Assembly (NCBI RefSeq): GCF_003992015.1
Contig: NZ_RQVK01000006.1
Coordinates: 1-64,000 of the forward strand
Length of the DNA: 64,000 bases
Direction: 5' to 3'
Source: Veillonella sp. VA137
Lineage (GTDB): Bacteria > Bacillota > Negativicutes > Veillonellales > Veillonellaceae
The notes beneath the pieces were generated by a model, which searched no databases, was not told the DNA's origin, and was given only the letters and a program-made list of their open reading frames with translations. Shown here piece by piece: positions 17,031-26,096 of this stretch. The position numbers and the translations under genes are program-made. Position 1 is the stretch's first letter. Each line of letters begins with the position of its first letter.

Positions 17031-18296
17031 ATGGAAGATAAGAAAAAAACATCTATTTGGCATAAAGCTAAGACCTACCTGTTAGGCGTAAGATATGAAG
17101 TCATTACAAAAGATGAGGCAGGGAATATTATCAGCATAGAAGATGACCTTGAACATGAGAGCATTAAAGATCTCATTAAATATTATTTGCTCATTGCATT
17201 GACTTGGATACTTACCTTTTTAATAGGCTTAACCGCTTTCTTTTGGTATATTTCAGGGTCGCCGTTGGGCATTGCCAAATTTGGATATACCTATTACATC
17301 ACTACCCAATGGGCGATGGATCCACCAGTCAAAGAAGAACTCTTTGTGAATATGTTGAAAGGCTTAGTAAAAGGCACCCATGATAAACACACTGTCTATT
17401 TGGACAAGGATGATATGAAAGAGCTGGAAATGCATACGTCCTCTACCTATAGTGGGATTGGACTATTACTAGATTTTTCTGATGGAAAAACTCTGAAAGT
17501 AGGCGCTACGATGGAAGGACAACCAGCGGAAGCAGCAGGCCTTCAAAAAGGAGATCAAATCCTTGCCATTGATGGTACACTAGTATCTGATATGGAAAAA
17601 GAAGATGTAGCGAATCGCATTCGAGGTGAAGAAGGCACTTTTGTAGTGCTTCGTATCCTTCGCAATGGGGAAGAACAAGAGTTTTCCATTGAACGGAAAG
17701 CGATTGTGATGCCTACTGTAAAAGGGCAAATGCTAACCGAAGATATTGGTTATATTCGTGTTACCCAATTTGCTGAAAAAACAGTAGATGAATTTACGAA
17801 AGCCTATGAGGAACTTCAATCTAAAGGAATGAAACGGTTAGTCTTAGACTTGCGTGATAATCCGGGTGGCCTAATTACGACAGCTCATGGTATAGGACAA
17901 TATTTAGTGCCGAAAGGGCCGATTGTGACGGTACAAACGAGACGGGGTAAAACAACAGCCTATATGTCTAGAGGAGAGTATCCTCTTATTCCATTAGTTG
18001 TGTTGATTAATGGTAATTCTGCAAGTGCTTCAGAAATTATTGCTGGTGCTGTGCAGGATACAAAATCAGGTACCATTGTAGGTACAAAAAGTTATGGCAA
18101 AGGTACTGTGCAGAGCGTAGTACAAGGCCTTGATGGAGAAGGTTTAAAGGTTACTATCGCTCGCTATCATACACCAAATGATAGAGTCATCGATGGTATT
18201 GGTATTGAACCAGATGAAGTTGTGGAGCCGTCCAAAACAAATCCTGAAGAGGATGTACAAATGGAACGTGCTATTGAAATTGTAAAAACTCTATGA
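17031..18296 (+). CDS. S41 C-terminal processing peptidase (CtpA-like)
   Basis: 421 residues. A cytoplasmic stretch of about 50 residues precedes one TM segment (about 51-73), a PDZ domain (about 135-220) and the S41 protease core. The Ser/Lys dyad lies in NGNSASASEI (Ser near 332) and SYGKG (K357). CtpA-type proteases cleave periplasmic proteins near their C-termini and commonly control cell-wall hydrolases; that it acts on the M23 enzyme encoded 9 bases upstream is inference from gene order. SD GAGGAG before ATG 17031. Confidence 0.93.
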   Translation: MEDKKKTSIWHKAKTYLLGVRYEVITKDEAGNIISIEDDLEHESIKDLIKYYLLIALTWILTFLIGLTAFFWYISGSPLGIAKFGYTYYITTQWAMDPPVKEELFVNMLKGLVKGTHDKHTVYLDKDDMKELEMHTSSTYSGIGLLLDFSDGKTLKVGATMEGQPAEAAGLQKGDQILAIDGTLVSDMEKEDVANRIRGEEGTFVVLRILRNGEEQEFSIERKAIVMPTVKGQMLTEDIGYIRVTQFAEKTVDEFTKAYEELQSKGMKRLVLDLRDNPGGLITTAHGIGQYLVPKGPIVTVQTRRGKTTAYMSRGEYPLIPLVVLINGNSASASEIIAGAVQDTKSGTIVGTKSYGKGTVQSVVQGLDGEGLKVTIARYHTPNDRVIDGIGIEPDEVVEPSKTNPEEDVQMERAIEIVKTL

Positions 18297-18299
18297 TAT

Positions 18300-18315
18300 A
18301 GCGGCTTCGGCCGCT
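18300..18315 (+). other. UUCG-capped hairpin between ctpA-like gene and obgE
   Basis: AGCGGC (18300-18305) and GCCGCT (18310-18315) enclose a TTCG tetraloop. No U-tract follows, so this is more likely a message-stabilising or processing hairpin than a terminator. Confidence 0.55.
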
Positions 18316-18342
18316 CTATCTATAGGGCTAGAGGAAAAAAAT

Positions 18343-19614
18343 ATGTTTATAGATCGTGCCCGTATATTAGTGAAAGCGGGAGATGGCGGTAACGGTATGA
18401 GTAGTTTCCGTCGAGAAAAATATGTACCACAAGGGGGACCGAATGGTGGAGATGGCGGTAAAGGTGCTGACATCATTTTAAAAGCTGACAGAAATATCAA
18501 TACATTGGTTGATTTTAGATATAAACGTCAATTTAAAGGCGACACAGGCGGTGCTGGACAGAGTGCCAACAAGCATGGTCGTGGTGCTGAAAATTTAATC
18601 GTCTCTGTTCCTTTAGGAACAACGATAACGGATGAAGAATCTGGTAAATTAATGGCGGATTTAGTGGAAGATGGACAAACTTACATGGTTGCCAAAGGTG
18701 GTCGAGGTGGCCGTGGTAACGCACGCTTTCAAACAAGTGCTAACCGTGTACCAACCTTTGCTGAAAAAGGGGAACCAGGTGAAGAACGTTGGTTAAACTT
18801 AGAACTTAAAGTGTTGGCTGATGTTGGATTATTGGGTTACCCAAGCGTGGGTAAATCCTCTATCATCCGCAAAGTGTCTTCTGCAAAACCAGAAGTGGCT
18901 GCGTACCATTTCACTACATTAACTCCAGTATTAGGGGTAGTTTCTGTAGCACCAGGTAAAAGTTTCGTCATGGCAGATATTCCAGGTTTGATTGAAGGCG
19001 CTAGTGAAGGCATTGGTTTAGGACATTCCTTCTTGCGTCATGTAGAACGTAGCAATATTTTGCTCCATGTATTGGATGTATCTGGATTAGAAGGTCGTGA
19101 CCCTATTGAAGACTTTCATAAAATTAACGAAGAGTTAGCTAAATATAGCGAAAAATTAAGCAAGAAAAAGCAATTGATTGTATTGAACAAAACAGACTTG
19201 TTACAAGATGAAGAAACATTGCCAAGAGTGATAAAGTACTTCGCTGATCAAGACTATGAAGTATTTGCGGTCAATGCATTGACTGGAGAAGGGTTGCCAT
19301 CATTAGTAGAACGTGCATGGTACTATGTAGAAAACTATGTGCCAGAACCAGAAGTGGTGGATGACACTGTATACTATGAAGCTAAACCAGATACAGATTT
19401 CGTCATTACTCGTGGCGATGATGCATCCTATATTATCAGTGGCTCTCGTATTGAGAAATTGGTGTCTATGACAAATCTTGATGATGAACAAGCATTGCGA
19501 AGATTCCAAAAGATTTGGCGTTATATGGATTTAGATGCGGAATTGAAAAAACGTGGCATCCAAGATGGCGATGAAGTAGTCATCGGTGATCAACGATTTA
19601 CTTTCCATGATTAG
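18343..19614 (+). CDS. obgE: GTPase Obg (CgtA)
   Basis: 423 residues in three domains: the Gly-rich Obg fold (1-158, with GGPNGGDGGKGADI), a G domain with G1 GYPSVGKSS (165-173), DIPGLIEGA and NKTD, and a C-terminal OCT domain (about 345-420) found in Firmicute Obg. It binds the large ribosomal subunit and couples ribosome assembly to nutrient and stress status. GAGGAAAAAAAT precedes the ATG. It lies 8 bases before yhbY, another ribosome-associated gene, and is probably co-transcribed with it. Confidence 0.98.
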   Translation: MFIDRARILVKAGDGGNGMSSFRREKYVPQGGPNGGDGGKGADIILKADRNINTLVDFRYKRQFKGDTGGAGQSANKHGRGAENLIVSVPLGTTITDEESGKLMADLVEDGQTYMVAKGGRGGRGNARFQTSANRVPTFAEKGEPGEERWLNLELKVLADVGLLGYPSVGKSSIIRKVSSAKPEVAAYHFTTLTPVLGVVSVAPGKSFVMADIPGLIEGASEGIGLGHSFLRHVERSNILLHVLDVSGLEGRDPIEDFHKINEELAKYSEKLSKKKQLIVLNKTDLLQDEETLPRVIKYFADQDYEVFAVNALTGEGLPSLVERAWYYVENYVPEPEVVDDTVYYEAKPDTDFVITRGDDASYIISGSRIEKLVSMTNLDDEQALRRFQKIWRYMDLDAELKKRGIQDGDEVVIGDQRFTFHD

Positions 19615-19622
19615 GAGATAGA

Positions 19623-19910
19623 ATGACAGGTAAACAGAAACGATATTTACGTGCCTTAGCAAGCACTATGCCGGCAGTGGTGATTATTGGTAAAGGGGGA
19701 TTGGAAAATCCTGTTATCGATAGTGCACGAGCTGCCATTACAAAACGTGAATTAATTAAAGTAAAAGTGTTAAACAACTGCTTGGAAGATCCAAAAGAAA
19801 TTTTGCCTGACCTAGCGGATATGTTAGGCGCAGAGTTAGTACAAATCATCGGACATAATGGTGTATTGTACAAAAAAGCAAAAGATCCAAAAATTGAGTT
19901 GCCAAGATAA
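19623..19910 (+). CDS. yhbY: YhbY/CRM-domain RNA-binding protein
   Basis: 95 residues forming a single CRM domain. GKGGLENPVIDSARAAI matches the conserved GxxG RNA-binding loop region (GKGGL) and the helix after it. YhbY binds pre-50S ribosomal particles. Its position between obgE and proB is the usual Firmicute order. SD TAGGAG at 19612-19617. Confidence 0.94.
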   Translation: MTGKQKRYLRALASTMPAVVIIGKGGLENPVIDSARAAITKRELIKVKVLNNCLEDPKEILPDLADMLGAELVQIIGHNGVLYKKAKDPKIELPR

Positions 19911-19932
19911 TCAATCCACATGAGGTGAAGCG

Positions 19933-21060
19933 ATGAGAGAAGAGTTACGACAGGCGAAACGAGTGATTGTTAAAGTAGGAACAAGCTCATTAACGCATGC
20001 AAATGGACGCATTAACATTGATAAAATGGAAGTGTTAGTCCGTCAAATTTGTAATTTAGCGAATGCAGGGAAAGAAATGATTTTAGTTTCTTCTGGGGCT
20101 ACTGCTGCAGGTCTTCCCTCATTGGGATTTACATCAAGACCCGATGACATTGCTTTAAAACAAGCCGCAGCCTCTGTGGGACAAGGTATCTTACTACATA
20201 TGTATGAAAAACTATTCGCTGAATATGGACATACGGTAGGACAAATTCTTGTAACCCGTGAAGATACGGTGAAACGTAGTCATTATCTGAATCTTCGGAA
20301 TACATTGACGGCCCTCATTGGATTAGGTGTTATTCCTATTATCAATGAAAATGATGTAGTGGCTATCGATGAATTTAAAATTGGTGATAATGATACATTA
20401 TCTGCTAATATTGCTAGTATTATTGATGCAGATGCATTGATTATTTTATCGGATATTGAAGGCCTATATACAGCGAATCCATCTACAGATCCTAATGCTA
20501 CATTAATCCATGAAGTAGAGGCTCTTACACCGTACATTTATGAAATTTCTGGCGGTGCAGGGTCTTCTTTGGGCACTGGTGGTATGTATACGAAGATTCA
20601 AGCTGCTCATATTGCAACGAACTCTGGAGTTCATATGGTTATCGCCTCTGGTGACCATGCAGATAGTATTAAAGCTATTATGAATGGAGAAGAACGAGGC
20701 ACGCATTTCTGGCCTCATCGAGATGTACCACAAATTAAAAAGCGCTGGATGGCATTTGGTACACGTTTACAAGGCACCATTCATGTAGATAAAGGATGTC
20801 GTGATGCATTACTCACCAATGGATCTAGTATTTTGCCAGTAGGTATTCTATCAGGTGAAGGACAATTTGAAGAAGGGGATACCATATCTATCGTTCACGA
20901 TGGGGAAGAAATTGCCCGCGGTATTGTGAACTTTAATTTATCCGACTTGTTACAGATTAAAGGACGTAAATCACAGGATATTCCTACTATACTTGGTGTT
21001 CGTGATACCTATCATGTAGTGGTGCATCGAGATAACTTAGTTGTCTTACGACAGGAGTAA
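19933..21060 (+). CDS. proB: Glutamate 5-kinase with PUA domain
   Basis: 375 residues: an amino-acid-kinase domain (about 8-255; VKVGTSSLTH, SSGATAAGLPSLGF, NENDVVAIDE, GTGGMYTKIQAA) followed by a C-terminal PUA domain (about 278-370). It phosphorylates glutamate in the first step of proline synthesis and is normally feedback-inhibited by proline through the kinase domain. It stops 3 bases before proA, the next enzyme, so the two form a proBA unit embedded in a longer same-strand run. Confidence 0.97.
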   Translation: MREELRQAKRVIVKVGTSSLTHANGRINIDKMEVLVRQICNLANAGKEMILVSSGATAAGLPSLGFTSRPDDIALKQAAASVGQGILLHMYEKLFAEYGHTVGQILVTREDTVKRSHYLNLRNTLTALIGLGVIPIINENDVVAIDEFKIGDNDTLSANIASIIDADALIILSDIEGLYTANPSTDPNATLIHEVEALTPYIYEISGGAGSSLGTGGMYTKIQAAHIATNSGVHMVIASGDHADSIKAIMNGEERGTHFWPHRDVPQIKKRWMAFGTRLQGTIHVDKGCRDALLTNGSSILPVGILSGEGQFEEGDTISIVHDGEEIARGIVNFNLSDLLQIKGRKSQDIPTILGVRDTYHVVVHRDNLVVLRQE

Positions 21061-21063
21061 ATT

Positions 21064-22320
21064 ATGAATCCATATACTGCATATTTTGAAAGTTTAGGCA
21101 AAGCAGCTCGGTCAGCTTCTATGGCGGGACAAGTACTGAGTACAGACGATAAAAATCGCATCTTGGAACAGATTGCTTGTGATTTAGAAACGGCAATCCC
21201 CACAATTATGGAAGCGAATAGTATTGATTGTTCTGAGGCCAAAGAGAATGGAGTTCCTTCTGTGATGATGGATCGACTTCGATTGACGAAAGAACGTATC
21301 GAAGGCATTTGTGAAGGTGTTCGTCAGGTAGCTAACTTACGGGATCCTATTGGTACAGTGCTAGAAACTAGAACATTAGATAATGGTTTGCGTATTGAAA
21401 AGCGACAAATTCCTATAGGTGTTATCGGTATGATTTATGAAGCACGCCCCAATGTAACAGTGGATGCAGCAGCGTTAGCGATAAAAACAGGCAACGCTAT
21501 CATACTTCGTGGTGGTAAAGAAGCATACCATACAAGTGAGGCGATGGTACGCATCATGCAAGGTTCCTTAGATCGGTGTGGAGCCCCTAAAGAGCTGATT
21601 CAATTAGTGTCTATTCTTGAACGAGAAGCTGTAGGTGAATTCTTAGCACAACGTAAATGGATTGATGTAATGATTCCACGTGGTGGAGCAGGATTGATTC
21701 AATTTGTGGTTAACAATAGTAAAATTCCTGTTATAGAAACAGGGAGCGGTGTTGTGCATGGTTATGTGGATGCTACTGCAGATGAAACGATGGCATTACA
21801 GGTATTGGAAAATGCAAAACTGTCACGGCCATCTGTATGTAATGCTATGGAAACAATTCTGTTACATAAAGGCAGACTACAAGATTTAGGCCCCAAAATT
21901 GTATCTATGCTAGAAGAAAAAGGCGTTGCCATCTATGGAGATACACAGATTCAAAGCTTATCTTCTCAAGTGCAACCTGCCACGGAAGACAATTGGTCTA
22001 CAGAATATAATGACTATGTTGTGAACTTTAAAGTGGTATCTTCCATTGATGATGCTATTACTCATATCAATACATTTGGTACGAAACATTCTGAAATGAT
22101 TATTACAGAAGACCCAACCGAGGCAGAACGATTTATGAACTTAGTGGATGCCTCCACAGTCTATGTGAATGCATCTACACGATTTACAGATGGTTTTGAA
22201 TTTGGCTTAGGGGCTGAGATCGGTATTAGTACGCAAAAATTACATGCTCGAGGGCCTATGGGGTTAGATGCGTTGACTAGTTATAAATATTTCGTCTTTG
22301 GTCATGGACAGGTACGATGA
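21064..22320 (+). CDS. proA: Gamma-glutamyl phosphate reductase
   Basis: 418 residues of the ALDH-like superfamily. It reduces glutamyl-5-phosphate with NADPH to glutamate semialdehyde, the second step of proline synthesis. Family blocks are IYEARPNVTVDAAALAIKTG, the catalytic cysteine segment RPSVCNAMET and the C-terminal GLGAEIGISTQKLHARGPMG. CAGGAG precedes the ATG. The TGA stop overlaps the ATG of a 47-codon reading frame (ATGA), implying coupled translation onwards. Confidence 0.97.
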   Translation: MNPYTAYFESLGKAARSASMAGQVLSTDDKNRILEQIACDLETAIPTIMEANSIDCSEAKENGVPSVMMDRLRLTKERIEGICEGVRQVANLRDPIGTVLETRTLDNGLRIEKRQIPIGVIGMIYEARPNVTVDAAALAIKTGNAIILRGGKEAYHTSEAMVRIMQGSLDRCGAPKELIQLVSILEREAVGEFLAQRKWIDVMIPRGGAGLIQFVVNNSKIPVIETGSGVVHGYVDATADETMALQVLENAKLSRPSVCNAMETILLHKGRLQDLGPKIVSMLEEKGVAIYGDTQIQSLSSQVQPATEDNWSTEYNDYVVNFKVVSSIDDAITHINTFGTKHSEMIITEDPTEAERFMNLVDASTVYVNASTRFTDGFEFGLGAEIGISTQKLHARGPMGLDALTSYKYFVFGHGQVR

Positions 22321-22460
22321 AACTTACATATTTAAAAGCTTATTTTCAGTATATGAAGTCACCTAAAGGGGCTTATGAATGGAAGTCTTATGGCATCGTA
22401 TTAACCATACTAGGTGTAGTATCACTAGTGTGTATAGGGGCGTGGTTACATGGCAGATAA
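22317..22460 (+). CDS. Small membrane protein (47 aa) between proA and nadD
   Basis: A short frame that starts with ATGA at the proA stop and ends TAA at 22458-22460, overlapping the nadD ATG (22450) by 11 bases. It encodes 47 residues: an amphipathic, basic N-terminus with MKSPKGAYEWKSYG, one hydrophobic helix (about 26-43; IVLTILGVVSLVCIGAW) and the tail LHGR. I do not recognise it. Overlaps at both ends with real genes, a single clean TM helix and a positive-inside N-terminus argue for a real translationally coupled gene. The alternative is a spacer that happens to stay open. Confidence 0.6.
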   Translation: MKLTYLKAYFQYMKSPKGAYEWKSYGIVLTILGVVSLVCIGAWLHGR

Positions 22461-23061
22461 GAAAAAGAGAATTGGCATTTTGGGAGGCACCTTTAATCCT
22501 GTCCACTTAGGGCATTTGATGATTGCAGAAATGGCGTCAGAAGCATTTGACTTGAATCGTGTCATTTTTGTACCAGCAAAGGAACCACCGCATAAAGAGA
22601 CAGATGTGATTGATGCGAAATATCGGTTAGAAATGGTGCGTGCAGCGGTTTTGGATAATCCGAATTTTGTGGTTTCTGATGTAGAGATGCAGCGAGAAGG
22701 AAAATCGTATACCATTGATACATTGCGGTATTTTCATGATGTGTATGGACCGGATACAGAGTTTTTCTTTATTGCTGGTACGGATACAATTCAGAATCTA
22801 CCGACTTGGAAATATATTGAGGAATTACTCGATATGTGCGAGTTCATCGGAGCCATTCGTCCTGGCGCGACGGATGATATTGGTGAAACTATCGAATGGT
22901 TTGGACAACGAGGAAGTCGCATTCATATATTAGAGGTACCAGAGATGAAACTGTCTGCCACGGAATTGCGTCATCGATTGCGCCATGGCTTGTCTACCCG
23001 ATATATGTTGCCGAGAACCGTGTACCAATATATTAAGGAACATAAGATATATAATACGTAA
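22450..23061 (+). CDS. nadD: Nicotinate-nucleotide adenylyltransferase
   Basis: 203 residues. GTFNPVHLGH (13-22) is the nucleotidyltransferase HxGH region, and KLSATELRHRLRHG is the C-terminal phosphate-binding motif corresponding to ISSTxIR. NadD joins ATP and nicotinate mononucleotide to deamido-NAD in NAD synthesis. The gene is followed by yqeK, LCP and rsfS genes, the standard nadD-yqeK-rsfS neighbourhood of Firmicutes. It starts inside the 47-codon frame upstream. Confidence 0.96.
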   Translation: MADKKKRIGILGGTFNPVHLGHLMIAEMASEAFDLNRVIFVPAKEPPHKETDVIDAKYRLEMVRAAVLDNPNFVVSDVEMQREGKSYTIDTLRYFHDVYGPDTEFFFIAGTDTIQNLPTWKYIEELLDMCEFIGAIRPGATDDIGETIEWFGQRGSRIHILEVPEMKLSATELRHRLRHGLSTRYMLPRTVYQYIKEHKIYNT

Positions 23062-23114
23062 ACTTACTATCGAAAGAGATAGAGTTAATTTTTTGATACC
23101 CCATAGAAAGGTAT

Positions 23115-23705
23115 ATGTTAGTGAAGGATACAATAACAATAGAAAGATTACAACATATTGTGAAAGGTCGGCTTTCACCAAAACGATTTGCCCACACACT
23201 AGGTGTGGTGGACATGGCAAAACGATTAGCGAGCCACTATGGGGCGTCGGTACAGCAAGCAGAAGTGGCGGCACTATTGCATGATGCTATGAAAGAAAGT
23301 TCCTTACAAGAGATGCAATCATTGGTGAGGGAGGCACAGATACCGGTGGATTCCGAGATGCTCAAAAATGGAGCGTTATTGCATGGACCAGCAGGTGCTG
23401 CCTATGCGAAATTAGAGTTGCAAATCCAAGATGAATCGATTTGTGAAGCTATTCGTGTTCATACATTAGGCAGTACCCACATGAGTGTATTGGATAAGAT
23501 TATTTTTTTAGCAGATTATATTGAGCCGAATCGTGACTTTCCAGGCGTGGAAGAATTACGGATGTTGGCATTTCAAGATTTGAATGCCGCTGTTGTTCAA
23601 GCCTATGATGGAACGATACGTCATTTGTTAGACCAAGGGTTAAGTATACATGTGGATACGATTCAAGGTAGAAATAGTGTATTGTTAGAAAGGTCGGAGG
23701 TATAA
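23115..23705 (+). CDS. yqeK: YqeK-type HD hydrolase (symmetrical Ap4A hydrolase family)
   Basis: 196 residues with an HD domain: H in FAHTLGVVDMAKRLA, HD in LLHDAMKE, a further H in HGPAGA and DYIEPNRDFPG at the end of the fold. YqeK enzymes from Firmicutes cleave diadenosine tetraphosphate symmetrically to two ADP, in an iron-dependent manner. GAAAGG at 23106-23111 is only 3 bases from ATG 23115 but 9 from GTG 23121, so the true start may be the GTG. It sits in the nadD-yqeK cluster. Confidence 0.9.
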   Translation: MLVKDTITIERLQHIVKGRLSPKRFAHTLGVVDMAKRLASHYGASVQQAEVAALLHDAMKESSLQEMQSLVREAQIPVDSEMLKNGALLHGPAGAAYAKLELQIQDESICEAIRVHTLGSTHMSVLDKIIFLADYIEPNRDFPGVEELRMLAFQDLNAAVVQAYDGTIRHLLDQGLSIHVDTIQGRNSVLLERSEV

Positions 23706-24797
23706 ATGGATCAAAAGATACGACGCAAACCACGTCGAAATGGACTGCGTTGGGGTCGAATTATAGGCGCCCTCATCGTCCTCATAGCGATCGTAGGAGT
23801 GGTAGTCTGGGGTATACGTAGTGCAGTAAGTTCCGTATCACAGCCTACTACTGGCCAAGAATCGCATCCCTTGCCGGTTGTGACGAATACAACGCCTATC
23901 GATATGAGCTCTATTAAGACCTCCTATATGCTAGTTGTAGGTGTCGATAAAAGTCAACCACAACAAGCAGATGCGCTGTATGTTGTGGCTTTCAATTTAG
24001 ATGCTAAAACTATGCAAATTATCGGTATACCAAGCAATAGTAAAATTATTAATCGTCATAATGATACGCCCCAACGGATTAATGATATCTATGCACAAGG
24101 TGGGATTGAATTGACGAAGGCCGTAGTGGAAGATACGTTCCATATTGTCATCCCTTATTATGCGGTGGTGGATCAAGATAGTTTCCATTCTATGATGAAT
24201 ATTTTTGGTACGCCGAGTTTATATGTGGAACAATCGATGGTACATCGAGATGCAGCTTCTGGTGAAGTGGATATTAATATTCATCAAGGATATCAGGATT
24301 TGACTGATGATACAGCCTTTGGATATATGCGATTCATCAATCATGAAGGGGATACACTAGCACGGACTATGCATCAAGAGCGATTGTTGAAATCTATGTG
24401 GGAACGAGAACGTAATCATGTTAGTTTGGGAACGGCTTTTCGCGTGTGGCGACAATGGAGCCATATTAGTACCAATGTGAGTACTTGGGATGGAGTTCGC
24501 TTCGTGACGAAAGTGATTGAGTTCCCGAAAGATAAAGTGCGTTGGTATATTTTACCAGGTTCACCAGAAACGATAGACCATGTGGACTACTGGAATGTAG
24601 AACCAGTAGAGTTACAACAATTAGTAGGTATAACGGTAGGAGATATTCCAAGTGATGCAGAGGTAATTCCTGTGATTGGAGATACTTCAAAAGATGGTTC
24701 CACGGATGCTGCTAAAGAATCTGGAAAACAATCGAAGGATAAAGAAACAGAGGGCACGAAGGAGAAAGCAGAACCGGGAAGCCCTACAACAAGATAA
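23706..24797 (+). CDS. LytR-CpsA-Psr (LCP) family protein, divergent active site
   Basis: 363 residues: a basic N-terminus, one TM segment (about 17-37), an external LCP domain (about 72-290) and a Lys/Glu/Ser-rich tail (about 320-363). LCP enzymes attach glycopolymers to peptidoglycan from lipid carriers. D89 in QQADALYVVAFN, INDIYAQGG and DTLARTMHQERLL match family blocks, but the usual IPRDT is IPSNS (108-112) and RQ is HQ, so two phosphate-contacting positions are altered. It may be a degenerate or specialised LCP. SD CGGAGG before ATG 23706. It lies between yqeK and rsfS. Confidence 0.8.
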   Translation: MDQKIRRKPRRNGLRWGRIIGALIVLIAIVGVVVWGIRSAVSSVSQPTTGQESHPLPVVTNTTPIDMSSIKTSYMLVVGVDKSQPQQADALYVVAFNLDAKTMQIIGIPSNSKIINRHNDTPQRINDIYAQGGIELTKAVVEDTFHIVIPYYAVVDQDSFHSMMNIFGTPSLYVEQSMVHRDAASGEVDINIHQGYQDLTDDTAFGYMRFINHEGDTLARTMHQERLLKSMWERERNHVSLGTAFRVWRQWSHISTNVSTWDGVRFVTKVIEFPKDKVRWYILPGSPETIDHVDYWNVEPVELQQLVGITVGDIPSDAEVIPVIGDTSKDGSTDAAKESGKQSKDKETEGTKEKAEPGSPTTR

Positions 24798-24806
24798 GGA
24801 GTTAGA

Positions 24807-25166
24807 ATGAAACAGAAACAAGATATTTTAGGAACGGTAAACATCTTAGCACAAGCTGGCTTTGATAAAAAAGGTGAAGATATTTCCATTATGGATATGG
24901 AAGGTCTTACCATGTTAGGCGATTATTTTTTGGTGGTTACAGCAAACAATGTGAAACATGCACAAAGTGTGGCAGATGCCATTGAAGATGCAGGCGCAGA
25001 ACAAGGCATGACTGTATTACATCGTGAAGGATATCGTGAAGGAGATTGGATCTTACTTGATTTTGGTGATGTCATTGCCCATGTATTTACAGGTGAATAC
25101 CGCCATTTCTATGGCTTAGAAGAATTGTGGAAGGATGCACCGAGAGAATCCTTTGAAGGAGTCTAA
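24807..25166 (+). CDS. rsfS: Ribosomal silencing factor RsfS
   Basis: 119 residues of the DUF143 family. RsfS binds ribosomal protein uL14 and blocks 50S-30S joining during starvation. Typical blocks are KGEDISIMDMEGLTMLGDYFLVVT, REGYREGDWILLDFGDVIAHVFT and YRHFYGLEELW. AAGGAG precedes the ATG. It is one base from the next gene. Confidence 0.96.
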   Translation: MKQKQDILGTVNILAQAGFDKKGEDISIMDMEGLTMLGDYFLVVTANNVKHAQSVADAIEDAGAEQGMTVLHREGYREGDWILLDFGDVIAHVFTGEYRHFYGLEELWKDAPRESFEGV

Positions 25167-25167
25167 T

Positions 25168-26085
25168 ATGGCTAGTACTTTATCTGAAAATACTATTGCT
25201 ACACTAAAGGTATTGCGTCAAAGTGATCAAGGGTCTTTTTTAGATGGTCAAACAGGGAATACAAATGACGATATTTTGTTGCATAAAGACCAACAAACTA
25301 GTGATGTTGCGATTGGCGATGAAGTAACAGTATTTCTATACAAAGATCCCAAAGGACGATTGACAGCGAGTATGCGTTTACCCGCTATGAAGGAAGGTCA
25401 AATTGGTTATGTTGAGGTCATCAATACAACAAACTTTGGCTGTTTCGTAGAGGTGGGAACTGAACGGGGGATTTTTATGCCTCATGCAGAAATGCGTGGG
25501 CGCCCTCAAAATGGTGAAAAAGTGTGGGTTCGCCTCTATAGTGATAAATCTGGTCGTTTAGCGGTATCCATGGATGTGGATGATGCTATGCGTCGCGCCT
25601 CAAAACCGGCTAACGATGCTAAAATTGGAGGTATGGTGAAAGGTGCTATTTACAACATGACTAGCGAAGGTGCCTTTTTGATTACCCCTGAACGATGGAT
25701 TGCTTTCATGCATCGTAGTGAAATGACAAAGCCACTAAAAGTAGGAGAGCTTATTGAAGGTCGCATTACTTTTAAGCGTGATGATGGACGTATCAATATT
25801 TCTATGCGCCCTGTCAAAGAAGAGGCATTGGCTACGGATGGTGCAAAAATTATGACTTATTTAGGCAGTCGTCATGGACGTATGCCTTATGGTGATAGTA
25901 CGTCGGCACCTATCATTAAAGATAAATTCAACATCAGCAAGGCCGCTTTTAAACGTGCCTTAGGACATCTGATGAAAGCAGGCTTCATTGTGCAAGAAGA
26001 TGGATGGACCCTATTAACAGAGAAAGGGCAAGCCACTTTACTAGAGGCGGATGAACAATCTGCTACCGTAGAGGAAACAAAATAG
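25168..26085 (+). CDS. cvfB: S1-domain RNA-binding protein, CvfB-like
   Basis: 305 residues from ATG 25168 (GAAGGA at 25155-25160; an in-frame ATG at 25135 lies inside rsfS). Three S1-like OB folds (about 5-65, 70-135 and 145-215; EGQIGYVEVINTTNFGCFVEVG) precede a C-terminal winged helix (about 225-290; YGDSTSAPIIKDKFNISKAAFKRALGHL). This is the architecture of CvfB/YitL, an RNA-binding regulator of virulence genes in staphylococci; its RNA targets here are unknown. Confidence 0.88.
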   Translation: MASTLSENTIATLKVLRQSDQGSFLDGQTGNTNDDILLHKDQQTSDVAIGDEVTVFLYKDPKGRLTASMRLPAMKEGQIGYVEVINTTNFGCFVEVGTERGIFMPHAEMRGRPQNGEKVWVRLYSDKSGRLAVSMDVDDAMRRASKPANDAKIGGMVKGAIYNMTSEGAFLITPERWIAFMHRSEMTKPLKVGELIEGRITFKRDDGRINISMRPVKEEALATDGAKIMTYLGSRHGRMPYGDSTSAPIIKDKFNISKAAFKRALGHLMKAGFIVQEDGWTLLTEKGQATLLEADEQSATVEETK

Positions 26086-26096
26086 GGGGATATGTC

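Noticed and set aside
18300-18315. UUCG hairpin as a terminator separating the ctpA-like gene from obgE
   Set aside because: No U-tract follows and no new promoter is seen before obgE.
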